This document shows, one piece after another, positions 1 through 7,762 of a stretch of DNA of 40,595 nt; the first letter of the stretch is position 1, and every line of letters starts with the position of its first letter. Under the pieces are notes generated by a model that was given only the letters and a program-made list of their open reading frames with translations, was not told where the DNA came from and did no database searches. Made by a program: the position numbers and the translations under genes. Origin of the DNA: Phenylobacterium sp. (GTDB lineage Bacteria > Pseudomonadota > Alphaproteobacteria > Caulobacterales > Caulobacteraceae); assembly GCF_030698145.1 (NCBI RefSeq), contig NZ_JAUYNW010000073.1, positions 1 through 40,595 on the forward strand, given 5' to 3'.

Positions 1-1
1 G

Positions 2-1177
2 CCGATTACAACCACCGCCGAGCTCCAGGCGTTCTGCGACAAAATCAAAGGCCAGCCCTTCGTCGCAGTAGACACCGAGTTCATGCGCGAAACCACCTAC
101 TGGCCCAAGCTCTGCCTGATCCAGGCCGCCGCGCCCTCCGCTGAAGCGGTGATCGATCCGTTGGCCGACGGGATCGATCTCGAGCCGTTCCTGGAGATTC
201 TGCGCGACGAGAGCATCGAGAAGGTGTTCCACGCCGCACGCCAGGACGTCGAGATCTTCAACAACCTGAACGCCATGCCTAGGCCGCTGTTCGATACGCA
301 GGTGGCCGGTATGGCCGCCGGGTTCGGCGAGCAGATCGCCTATGACGCCCTGGTCCGCCAGATGCTGAAGCTGGAGATCGACAAATCGTCGCGCTTCACC
401 GATTGGGCGCGGCGGCCTCTGACCGACGCCCAGTTGGTTTACGCGCTGGGCGACGTGACCCACCTGGCCGAGCTCTATCCCATGCTGCGCGCGCGGCTGG
501 AGAAGGACGGCCGCCTGGGATGGGTGTTCGACGAGATGCAGGGCCTCTGCGATCCGGCCATGTACGACGTCGAGCCGGAAAACGCCTGGAAGCGGCTGAA
601 GCCGCGCCGGCACACCGCCAAGTACCTGGCGATCTTCAAGTCCGTGGCCGCCTGGCGCGAACGCACCGCCCAGCAGCGCGACCAGCCCCGTGGCCGGATC
701 CTGAAGGACGACGCCATCGATGAGGTGGCCACTCAGGCGCCGACCGACGCCGACGCCCTGGATCGCCTGCGCTCGGTGCCCAAGGGCTTCTCGGGCTCTC
801 GGTTCGGACCCGACCTGCTGACCGCCGTCCGCGAGGCGCTGAAGGACCCCGAGGGCTACGCCCCGGTGATCGAACGCAACAAGGTCCAGCCGTCGCCGGC
901 CGCCGGCGCGGTGGTCGAGCTGCTGAAGGTGCTGCTCAAGGCCCGAGCCGAGGACGCCGGCGTGGCCTCCAAGCTGATCGCCACGGTTTCGGACCTCGAG
1001 CAGATCGCCAACGACGACAACGCCAAGACCCAGGCGCTCACCGGCTGGCGCCGGGAGGCGTTCGGCGAGGACGCCCTGCGCCTGAAGCGTGGCGAACTGG
1101 CCCTGGTGCTGGACGGCACGCGGGTCCGCGTCGTCGAAGTGCGGCGTGCGCCCAAGGCCACCGCCGCGGCGGAATAG
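2..1177 (+). CDS. rnd: Ribonuclease D, 5' end cut by window edge
   Basis: 3'-to-5' exoribonuclease of the DEDDy family, acting in the cytoplasm on tRNA precursors and other structured RNAs. The reading frame is open from base 2, so the true start lies just outside the window, probably by only a few codons because the family normally begins a few residues before the ITTTAEL segment. The first ATG in the window (83) lies inside the exonuclease domain, after the DTEF motif (ExoI, visible residues 24-27), and cannot be the start. ExoII is the HAARQDVEIF segment and ExoIII the YALGDVTHLAELY segment, which carries the Tyr of the DEDDy subclass. An HRDC-like helical region fills the C-terminal half. 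About 391 residues are visible, close to full length. It is followed by a 118-base gap before the next gene. Confidence 0.95.
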   Translation, partial: PITTTAELQAFCDKIKGQPFVAVDTEFMRETTYWPKLCLIQAAAPSAEAVIDPLADGIDLEPFLEILRDESIEKVFHAARQDVEIFNNLNAMPRPLFDTQVAGMAAGFGEQIAYDALVRQMLKLEIDKSSRFTDWARRPLTDAQLVYALGDVTHLAELYPMLRARLEKDGRLGWVFDEMQGLCDPAMYDVEPENAWKRLKPRRHTAKYLAIFKSVAAWRERTAQQRDQPRGRILKDDAIDEVATQAPTDADALDRLRSVPKGFSGSRFGPDLLTAVREALKDPEGYAPVIERNKVQPSPAAGAVVELLKVLLKARAEDAGVASKLIATVSDLEQIANDDNAKTQALTGWRREAFGEDALRLKRGELALVLDGTRVRVVEVRRAPKATAAAE

Positions 1178-1295
1178 GCTCGGCGGGACCGCGTTTGGTC
1201 ACCATCTGTAAAGGACAAGTTTTCACCAAGCGGTAGAAGACCCGGGCGCATACATCGGGCGAGGTCTTCGTGGGGATGACCGCCGTGGTGCGAAT

Positions 1296-2972
1296 TTGAA
1301 GCTCTGGACCTATGGGACGCTCGGGCGGCTGCCGTTGATCGGCTTCCGCGGCAAGGTCTTGGCCCTCGCGGCCATCGCCGTGGCGTTTCCGTTGATCGGA
1401 TGGCTGATTCCGGGCGAGGGCGCGGCCCGCACCGCGACCCTGGCCGTCGCCATCGCGGGCGCCGCCACGGCCCTGACCCTGCTGACCCTGATGCTGCGGC
1501 CGCTTGGCCTGTTGGGACGGGCCTTGGAGGCCTGCGCCAACGGCGAGGAGGCGCCAGCCCTGCCGCAGGGCTTCACCGACGGGGTCGGGCGCATGATGCG
1601 CGACGTGACCAAGATCGCCGGCCGGCTGGACAGCCAGCGCCATCGCCTGTCCAACCGCCATCCGATCACCGACCTTCCGACCCGCGAGCCGTTCCTGGCC
1701 TCGCTGGACGCCGACATTAAGGATCTGACCCATACGGTCGTGCTGGGCGTGGTGCGGTTCGCCGACTACGACCGGCTGGCGGCCTTCGATCAGGGCGCGG
1801 CCGAACGCGCGCTCGCCGCCTTCGCCCAACGCCTGTCCAGCGCCCTGCAGCCCAACCGCGTCGTGGCCCAGGTGGACCGCGACTGCTTCGCCATCTGGTT
1901 CGCCCAGGTCGAGGCGCCGCACGTGGCGGCCAACGAACTCCAGGCGCTCAGCTACGTCCTGGGTCAGGAACTGCCTGACATTCGGCTTTCCCCCGACGTC
2001 GATCTTGGCGCGGCGATCTTCCCGCACGACGGCGAGGATCCGGCCACCCTGCTGACGCGCGCCTTCGCGGCCCTGCCCAAGGCGGGCGAGACCTCCAACG
2101 GCAAGCTCGCCTTCTTCTCGGCCCAGTCGTCGGACACGGCCAAGGAGCGGTTCTCGCTGGAGCAGGACCTGCGCTACGCCATCGCGCGCGAGCAGTTCGC
2201 GCTGCACTTCCAGCCGGTGGTCAATCTCGAGACCGGCCGGGTGGTTGGGGCGGAGGCCCTGTTACGCTGGAAGCATCCCGACCTCGGCATGGTCTCACCG
2301 GCCGAGTTCATTCCGATCCTGGAGCAGTCGGGCCTGATCGACGAGGTCGGCCTGTGGGTGCTGAACGCCGCCTGCCGTGAGGCGCGCGCCTGGCAGGACC
2401 TCGGCCTCAACGGACTGAAGATGGCGGTCAACCTATCGGCGCGACAGTTCGCCGATCCGTCGCTCAACACCACCATCGTGCGCACCCTGGAACGACACCG
2501 CCTGTCGCCGTCGGCGCTGGAGGTCGAGCTCACCGAGACCGCGGCCATGGAAGACGCCGCGCGCACCCGCCGGTTGGTCGAGGAGTTGCGTGCGCTCGGC
2601 GTGAGCGTCGCCATCGACGACTTCGGGGCCGGCTATTCCAGCCTGTCCTATCTGAAGAACCTGCCGTTCTCGAAGCTGAAGATCGACCGCGAGTTCGTCA
2701 CGAAGATCGACGAACGCCGCGACAGCCAGGCCATATGTCGGGCGCTGGTGGAGCTGTCGCGCGGTCTCGACATCCAGGTCCTGGCCGAGGGCGCCGAGAC
2801 CCGCGAAGAGGTCGAGACCCTGCGCAGCCTGGGATGCTTCCTGATCCAGGGATTTTACTTCGCCAGGCCGATGAGCGGCGAGGACTTCGTGCGCACCGTG
2901 CGCGACCCCGCGTGGCTGGCTAGGCTGGCTCCGCCGCCGCGGCCGCCCGCCAAGCGGAGGGCCGTGGCTTGA
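1296..2972 (+). CDS. Membrane GGDEF-EAL protein, likely cyclic-di-GMP phosphodiesterase
   Basis: The protein has 558 residues and a TTG start; no better in-frame start is visible in the short upstream gap. Two hydrophobic segments (about 20-40 and 47-68) anchor it in the inner membrane and are followed by a short linker. The GGDEF-type domain (about 120-275) is degenerate: the signature site reads VDRDCFAIW instead of GGDEF. The EAL domain (about 285-540) looks intact, with EALLRW, the NLS segment, the DDFGAGYSS loop and AEGAET. I infer an enzyme that degrades cyclic-di-GMP, with the GGDEF part regulatory or vestigial. Its stop overlaps the start of the LysM lipoprotein gene (TTGA), so they are co-transcribed. 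A flagellar-pole role like that of TipF is possible but not shown by the sequence. Confidence 0.9.
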   Translation: MKLWTYGTLGRLPLIGFRGKVLALAAIAVAFPLIGWLIPGEGAARTATLAVAIAGAATALTLLTLMLRPLGLLGRALEACANGEEAPALPQGFTDGVGRMMRDVTKIAGRLDSQRHRLSNRHPITDLPTREPFLASLDADIKDLTHTVVLGVVRFADYDRLAAFDQGAAERALAAFAQRLSSALQPNRVVAQVDRDCFAIWFAQVEAPHVAANELQALSYVLGQELPDIRLSPDVDLGAAIFPHDGEDPATLLTRAFAALPKAGETSNGKLAFFSAQSSDTAKERFSLEQDLRYAIAREQFALHFQPVVNLETGRVVGAEALLRWKHPDLGMVSPAEFIPILEQSGLIDEVGLWVLNAACREARAWQDLGLNGLKMAVNLSARQFADPSLNTTIVRTLERHRLSPSALEVELTETAAMEDAARTRRLVEELRALGVSVAIDDFGAGYSSLSYLKNLPFSKLKIDREFVTKIDERRDSQAICRALVELSRGLDIQVLAEGAETREEVETLRSLGCFLIQGFYFARPMSGEDFVRTVRDPAWLARLAPPPRPPAKRRAVA

Positions 2973-3676
2973 AAGCGCCCATCGCCCTGGCTGTCCTGTT
3001 GACCTTGACCCTGGCCGCCTGCGCCCAGACACCCAAGGCCGGGCTGTCTCCAGGCGCCGCGCCGAGCGTCGGCGGCAAGGCCCCACCGCCAGCGCCCAGC
3101 GCGACGCCGGGACTGAGCCTCCGCGATCGACAGAATCGAGCCGTGGAGTTGCTGGGGACGGGGCAGGGCGTCCTGGCCCGCGCCGAACTTCTGGCCGTGC
3201 TGGCCGAGCAGCCGGCCAACGCCGTCGCCCGCAAGTTGCTGGACCAGATCGACCGCGACCCGCGCGAGCTGCTGGGCGAGAAACACTATGCCTACAAGGT
3301 GCGGCCGGGCGACACGATGTCGACCCTGGCCGATCGGCTGATGGGCGATGGCCTGCTATTCTATGGCCTGGCGCGATACAACAACATCACCGACCCCTCG
3401 CAGATGACCGTCGGCCGGACCCTGCAGATCCCCGGCGTCCCGCGGAAGGCCGCGGCGGCCAAGCCGGCCGCGCCCAGCCCCACGCCGGTCGCCCAGCGAA
3501 ATCCCACCCGTGCGGTGCAGCTGCGCGGACAGGCCCTGGAGCAGATGAACCGCGGGGCGATCGACCGCGCCGTGGCTCTGTTGCGCCAGGCCCTGGCCCT
3601 CGATCCAGGCAGCGCGGCCATCCAGCGCGACCTCGACCGCGCGGCGCGAATACAGGCCAATGTGCGCAGCCGGTGA
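2969..3676 (+). CDS. LysM and TPR lipoprotein
   Basis: 235-residue exported lipoprotein. The signal peptide ends in a lipobox, LAAC, with Cys18 as the lipid-attachment residue. A Pro/Ala-rich linker follows, then a helical TPR-like region (52-95), a LysM domain (about 108-155, YKVRPGDTMSTLADRL through LQIPG) and a C-terminal TPR-like repeat (183-217). LysM domains bind peptidoglycan, so I infer an envelope protein tethered to a membrane and to the wall. The TTG start overlaps the stop of the EAL gene (TTGA) and is supported by a strong Shine-Dalgarno sequence, CGGAGG, at 2955-2960. It precedes the kinase/FHA/phosphatase genes after a 101-base gap and may supply an envelope signal or scaffold to them. 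Partner and ligand are unknown. Confidence 0.85.
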   Translation: MKAPIALAVLLTLTLAACAQTPKAGLSPGAAPSVGGKAPPPAPSATPGLSLRDRQNRAVELLGTGQGVLARAELLAVLAEQPANAVARKLLDQIDRDPRELLGEKHYAYKVRPGDTMSTLADRLMGDGLLFYGLARYNNITDPSQMTVGRTLQIPGVPRKAAAAKPAAPSPTPVAQRNPTRAVQLRGQALEQMNRGAIDRAVALLRQALALDPGSAAIQRDLDRAARIQANVRSR

Positions 3677-3726
3677 AGCCAGCCGCGAAATAATTCCCCA
3701 AAACACATTCGCCGCGAATTCTCCTT

Positions 3727-3742
3727 TAACCGTAGCCGGTTA
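3727..3742. promoter_or_regulatory. Inverted repeat upstream of the kinase gene
   Basis: TAACCG-TAGC-CGGTTA, a perfect 6-bp inverted repeat with a 4-base spacer, lies 35 bases before the kinase start in the only sizeable gap of the 2969-7375 gene run. It could be an operator for a dimeric regulator. The TTAA part resembles a CtrA half site, but the TTAA-N7-TTAA spacing is not met. Function is inferred from position only. Confidence 0.3.
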
Positions 3743-3777
3743 GCCTTCCGAAAGGATCGCGGTCCGGGGATGTCTGC

Positions 3778-5559
3778 ATGTTGAAACTGGTGGGGCGCTA
3801 CGAGGTTCAGGCGCGTATCGGCGAAGGCGCGATGGCCGACGTCTACCGGGCCTATGATCCGGGCATCAATCGGGTGCTGGCGATCAAGGTCCTGAAGGCC
3901 GAGTTCCGTCAGAACCGGCACTATGTCGCCCGCTTCCTGCGCGAGGCGAAGGCCGCCGGCGCCCTGTCGCACCCCAATATCGTCACGATCTATGACGTTG
4001 GCGAGGTCGATGGTTATCCCTACATCGCCATGGAGCTGCTGGACGGCGAACCGCTGGACAAAGCCGCCGCGCGCATCGGCCGCCTGCCGGTCGACGACGT
4101 GCTGGCCATCGGCGCCCAGTTGGGCGAGGCCCTGCGCTACGCCCACGAGGTCGGCGTCGTCCACCGCGACATCAAGCCCAGCAACATCTTGCTCGCGCCC
4201 GACGGCCGCGGCGTGAAGATCCTCGACTTCGGCATCGCCCGCGTGGCCGAGGCCGACACCGAGGCCGAGATGCTGAAGACCCAGGTCGGCCAGGTTCTGG
4301 GCACCCCGCGCTATATGAGTCCCGAACAGGCCCTGGGCGGGCATATCGACGGGCGCTCCGACCTCTTTTCCGTCGGCGTGGTGCTCTACGAGCTCATCAC
4401 CGGCCAGCGGGCCTTCGCCGGGACCAGCGCGGCGACCCTCGCCCTGCAGATCACCCAGCACGACCCGCGACCCATCGCCGAGCTCGCACCCGACTGCCCG
4501 CGCGGACTGCAGTTCATCGTCGGCAAGCTGTTGGCCAAAAAGCCCGAGCGCCGGTTCGCCGACGGCGGCCAGCTCGCTGAGGCCATGCGTCGCGAGCAGC
4601 GCGCCCTGGAGGCGCTTGCCGAGGAACAGGAGGGCGTGCGTCGCTACCTGCCGCTGCAGGCCCGCCTCACCCTGATCATGGCCGGGATCACCGCGGTGGT
4701 CCTGCTGGTCTGCGTCGGCCTGGTGCTGAACCGCCAGGACAAGGCCATGGAGCGCATGACGCTCTCGTCGGGCGCGGCCATCGCCTCGTTCGTGGCCTCC
4801 AACGCCGCGCTGACCGCCGCCGACAACGCCACCCTGCCGCAGGACCAGCGCGACTGGGCGCCCGTGTCGGCCTTCGTCCGCGCCGCCTCGGCCGATCCCA
4901 ATATCCGTCAGATCACCGTGGTCGACGCCGACGGCCTGATCCGCGGCGCCACCGACGCCACTCAGGTGGGTCAGATCTACGAGACCCCGCGGGGCGAAAC
5001 CCTGGTCCAAAAGGGTTCCAACGCCGTCGTCACCTCGATCAAGCCCGAGAAAGGCGTCGGCGGCTTCCGTTTCGTGCGCCCAATCCTCTATGCCGGCCGC
5101 TCCTTCGGCACGGTGGACGTGGCGGTGAGCACCGCCGACCTCGAGGCCGCCGCATCCCTGTCGCACTGGCTGCTGGCCGCGCTCAGCGCCGTGACGTTGG
5201 GCGTGGTGGTGGCGGTGAGCTACGCCGCGGCCCGGCAGGTGGCCGGACCCATCCGCCGGTTGCGCGCGGCCTTGGCCGACGCGGTGCGCGGCGACCTCGA
5301 CTTCCGCATCTCCCACAATCGCAAGGACGAGTTCGGCGAGCTGTTCGACGGCTTCAACCGCTTCGCCGCCTCCGTTCAGGATCGGCTGGAGACCGAGGCC
5401 CTTGTCCACGAAGACCCGACGCCTGGCGAACCCTCGGCCATGACGGAACTGCGCATCGCTGCGGCGGCCGCAGAGCGCGCCGTGCAGGCGCTCGATCGCA
5501 CGCGCCTGGTCATGGAAGAAGACGAGACCGACCGGACCATTATCGGAGGCCGCTCTTGA
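3778..5559 (+). CDS. Transmembrane Ser/Thr protein kinase with extracytoplasmic sensor and HAMP domain
   Basis: 593-residue Hanks-type kinase. The catalytic domain occupies about 8-270 with all key residues: glycine loop GEGAMADV (15-22), Lys37 (AIKVL), Glu56, HRD (129-131), Asn136, DFG (150-152) and the GTPRYMSPE activation segment (175-183). TM1 (about 295-317) leads to an extracytoplasmic domain (about 320-460) that resembles a single Cache/PDC sensor (ITVVDADGLIRGATD). TM2 (464-485) and a HAMP domain (486-538) follow, then a cytoplasmic tail ending in TDRTIIGGRS. Kinase-first topology with a HAMP after the sensor is unusual; PASTA-type kinases have neither. The adjacent FHA and PP2C genes make it the writer of a phospho-switch, in the role PpkA plays in type VI secretion, though the PpkA vWA domain is absent. 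The ATG follows a GGGGA ribosome-binding site. Confidence 0.93.
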   Translation: MLKLVGRYEVQARIGEGAMADVYRAYDPGINRVLAIKVLKAEFRQNRHYVARFLREAKAAGALSHPNIVTIYDVGEVDGYPYIAMELLDGEPLDKAAARIGRLPVDDVLAIGAQLGEALRYAHEVGVVHRDIKPSNILLAPDGRGVKILDFGIARVAEADTEAEMLKTQVGQVLGTPRYMSPEQALGGHIDGRSDLFSVGVVLYELITGQRAFAGTSAATLALQITQHDPRPIAELAPDCPRGLQFIVGKLLAKKPERRFADGGQLAEAMRREQRALEALAEEQEGVRRYLPLQARLTLIMAGITAVVLLVCVGLVLNRQDKAMERMTLSSGAAIASFVASNAALTAADNATLPQDQRDWAPVSAFVRAASADPNIRQITVVDADGLIRGATDATQVGQIYETPRGETLVQKGSNAVVTSIKPEKGVGGFRFVRPILYAGRSFGTVDVAVSTADLEAAASLSHWLLAALSAVTLGVVVAVSYAAARQVAGPIRRLRAALADAVRGDLDFRISHNRKDEFGELFDGFNRFAASVQDRLETEALVHEDPTPGEPSAMTELRIAAAAAERAVQALDRTRLVMEEDETDRTIIGGRS

Positions 5560-6632
5560 GCGTCCAGACCGCCACGATGACCGCCGCCCTGGCCCAGCCG
5601 AAGATCGCCAAGGCGGTCCTGCGCCTGTTCAGCCACAGCGACCCCTTCCAGCTCCTGGAGTCCCGCGAACTGACCGAGGGCGAGCTGGTGATCGGCCGCG
5701 ATCCGGCCGCCGGCTGGACGATCGCCGACCCCGAACGCTCGATCTCCCGCAGCCATTGCGTGATCGCGCTGCAAGGCCGGCGTCTGACCCTGCGCGACAC
5801 GAGCTCCAACGGCGTCTTCGTCGGCGCGCGCCGCGACCGCCTGCCGCCCGGTGATCCGGCCCCCATCGAGGCCGGCGACACCCTGCGTCTGGGCGGATAC
5901 CTGATCGTCATCGAGGCGGCTGAGGCCGAGGGCGACGCCTTCGATGCGCCGTTCAGCGGCCCGATGCTAAAACCCGTGCCGATCACCGAGGCGACCCTGG
6001 CCGCGCCCAGCGCCTGGGCCGGGCCCGACGGCGACATCCCCAGCGACGGCTCGCTGCTCGACGCCTTCTGCGCCGGCGCGCGCCTTGACGCCTCAGCCTT
6101 TTCCGGCGAGGACCCGGTCGAGGTGATGCGCCGGTTGGGCGCGGTCTACCAGCAGATGGTGCTGGGTCTCGGCGACCTGATGAGCGAGCGGACCTCGGTC
6201 AAGACCGAGTACCGCATGACCCGCACCACGGTCCGCGCCGAGGGCAACAATCCCTTCAAATGGGCGCCCGCCCAACGGGTCGCCATCGACCTGCTAAGGC
6301 CGCGCGGGGAAGGGTTCCTGTCGGGGCCGGCCGCCGTGAAGGCCTCGTTCCAGGACATGAAGAAGCATCTGCTGTGCATGATGGCGGGCCTGCGCGCGGC
6401 TGTGGGCTCAACCCTGGACGCACTCTCGCCGGAAGAAGCCGAGGCGCGGCTGAAGGGCCAGTCGCTGATGCTGAAGAACCGCGACGCCGTGGCGTTCGCC
6501 GAATACGTCAAGCTTCACGCCGAATTCCGGCTGCGGGCCGACGGGGACCGTGACAGTCCGGTGAACCAGGCCTTCAAGGCCGCCTATGAGCGCCAACTCA
6601 ACGAGCTCGATTCCATGAGCACCCAGGCATGA
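5556..6632 (+). CDS. FHA-domain protein with TagH-like C-terminal region (T6SS Fha family)
   Basis: 358-residue phosphothreonine-reader. The N-terminal FHA domain (about 20-119) keeps the phosphopeptide-binding residues: IGRD (Arg48), SRSH (64-67) and SSNG (Asn85). After a linker, the C-terminal region (about 165-350) has the pattern of type VI secretion FHA proteins of the TagH/ImpI family, including a NPFKWAPAQ segment, the helical core near 262-280 (VKASFQDMKKHLLCMMAGLR) and an AFKAAYERQL end. The TTG start overlaps the kinase stop (TTGA); CGGAGG at 5544-5549 supports it over the ATG at 5577. Translational coupling to kinase and phosphatase implies one pathway. No other T6SS gene is in the window, so its effector could lie elsewhere or be something else. 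The family match is by eye. Confidence 0.82.
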   Translation: MSVQTATMTAALAQPKIAKAVLRLFSHSDPFQLLESRELTEGELVIGRDPAAGWTIADPERSISRSHCVIALQGRRLTLRDTSSNGVFVGARRDRLPPGDPAPIEAGDTLRLGGYLIVIEAAEAEGDAFDAPFSGPMLKPVPITEATLAAPSAWAGPDGDIPSDGSLLDAFCAGARLDASAFSGEDPVEVMRRLGAVYQQMVLGLGDLMSERTSVKTEYRMTRTTVRAEGNNPFKWAPAQRVAIDLLRPRGEGFLSGPAAVKASFQDMKKHLLCMMAGLRAAVGSTLDALSPEEAEARLKGQSLMLKNRDAVAFAEYVKLHAEFRLRADGDRDSPVNQAFKAAYERQLNELDSMSTQA

Positions 6633-7375
6633 GCCGAGCCTCGGCCCCGCCCCGCGTCCGCGTTTTCCAGACCGCCAGCCGCACCCATGTCGGACTGTCC
6701 CGCAGCCTGAACGAGGACCGCTTCCTCGCGCGTCCGGAGATCGGGCTCTGGGCCGTGGCGGACGGCATGGGCGGCCACCAGGCCGGCGACCTGGCAAGTC
6801 TGCGGGTGGTCGAGGCCCTGGTGGGCCTGGGCCGCTTCGGTTCAGGTTACGCCTATCTGAACGCCGTCCGCGATCGCCTGGCCGACGCCAACGCCGACCT
6901 CATGGCCCATGCGGCCACGCTGTCGCCGGGCGCGGTGATCGGCTCCACAGTCGTCGTCCTGCTGGCTCACGAGGACCACTATGCCTGCGTCTGGGCCGGC
7001 GACAGCCGCGTCTATCTGCGGCGCGGCGGGGCTCTGATGCGGATCACTCATGACCACAGCCTGATGCAGGAGTTGATCGACTCCGGCGCCCTGGACGAAC
7101 AGGAGGCGCGCAAGCGGCGGATCTCCAACGTCATCACGCGCGCGGTCGGGGCGACCGACACCCTGGAGCTGTCAGAGACCCACGGCGACATCAGGCCGGG
7201 CGATGTCTTCCTGCTGTGCTCCGATGGCCTGACCGGCCTGGTCGAGGATCACGAGTTGGGCGCGGTGCTGGCCCTGGACGACCTCGAGGCCGCGGCCGAC
7301 CGGCTGCTGTCCCTGACGCTGAAACGGGGGGCCAAGGACAACGTCACCCTCATGCTGGTCCGCGCGGGCCGCTGA
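6629..7375 (+). CDS. PP2C-family Ser/Thr phosphatase
   Basis: 248-residue PPM/PP2C phosphatase that would remove the phosphates placed by the kinase encoded two genes upstream. The metal-binding motifs are complete: NED (28-30), ADGMGGH (44-50), WAGDSRVYLRR, LCSDGLTGLVED and KDNVTLMLV. There is no signal peptide or membrane segment, so it is cytoplasmic, on the same side as the kinase domain. The ATG overlaps the FHA stop (ATGA), giving translational coupling. In type VI secretion clusters the equivalent gene is pppA; here the symbol is left open because no secretion genes are present. It is the last gene of the run and is followed by a 387-base gap. Confidence 0.92.
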   Translation: MSRASAPPRVRVFQTASRTHVGLSRSLNEDRFLARPEIGLWAVADGMGGHQAGDLASLRVVEALVGLGRFGSGYAYLNAVRDRLADANADLMAHAATLSPGAVIGSTVVVLLAHEDHYACVWAGDSRVYLRRGGALMRITHDHSLMQELIDSGALDEQEARKRRISNVITRAVGATDTLELSETHGDIRPGDVFLLCSDGLTGLVEDHELGAVLALDDLEAAADRLLSLTLKRGAKDNVTLMLVRAGR

Positions 7376-7385
7376 CGCCCGAAAC

Positions 7386-7451
7386 CGGTGGATAATCGCC
7401 AGGCCTTCCCACGCTCGGGTTCGCGCGCGGCTGACCGCGACTTATCCACCG
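7386..7451. repeat. 10-bp inverted repeat with DnaA-box-like arms
   Basis: CGGTGGATAA (7386-7395) and its exact reverse complement TTATCCACCG (7442-7451) face each other 46 bases apart. TTATCCACC differs from the classical DnaA box TTATCCACA only in its last base. The arms could bind DnaA in opposite orientations, or simply form the base of a stem at the 3' end of the kinase operon transcript. Which applies cannot be decided from sequence. Confidence 0.5.
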
Positions 7452-7722
7452 TTCTTCAACCGGCCGCGACCGCTGAACGAATCACGCCGCTTGCCAGCCG
7501 GCCCGTTCGGCGCGAGCCTCAACTTGTCGAGAGGGACTGCGGCGCGGACGGACCGGGCAATCGGATCGTCAAGCGAACAGGAGGTCCTGCGGAGGAAGGC
7601 GAAGGGGTAACCTGGAGCCGGACAATGTGGGGCAACGGCGACGAACAAGGCTGGCAGGGGCGACCTTGCGAACCGGAAACGTCAACGACCTCAAGGCGCA
7701 GGCCCTCCACGGGGTCTGGATG

Positions 7723-7760
7723 AGAGGGCGATGCAGCGGGCGACCGCGGCGTCGCCCTCT
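7723..7760. terminator. Hairpin between convergent genes, probable bidirectional terminator
   Basis: AGAGGGCGA (7723-7731) pairs perfectly with TCGCCCTCT (7752-7760). Inside is a second small stem, GCGG-GCGA-CCGC, closed by a GNRA-type tetraloop. It begins two bases from the aqpS stop codon and lies downstream of the phosphatase gene. There is no clear T-run on either side, so termination may be weak or Rho-assisted. Confidence 0.45.
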
Positions 7761-7762
7761 TG

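Larger units (their letters stand above)
7376..7762. other. Non-coding gap between convergent operons
   Basis: A stretch of 387 bases between the converging phosphatase (+) and aqpS (-) genes. The short open frames in it lack ribosome-binding sites and recognisable protein patterns. It holds an inverted repeat of DnaA-box-like sequence (7386-7451) and a long hairpin next to the aqpS stop (7723-7760). I recognise no known RNA family here: tmRNA, RNase P and SRP RNA signatures were looked for and not seen. An uncharacterised small RNA is possible. Confidence 0.6.

Noticed and set aside
3725..3743. CtrA box upstream of the kinase gene
   Set aside because: TTAA is present once but the second TTAA at the right spacing is missing; kept only as an inverted repeat.
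3361..5409. 682-residue minus-strand open frame under the kinase gene
   Set aside because: Antisense of the kinase coding sequence; composition Gly/Asp/Gln-rich and no recognisable motif.
7388..7723. Open frame of 111 residues in the gap before aqpS
   Set aside because: No ribosome-binding site before its start, composition looks random, and it runs through an inverted repeat.
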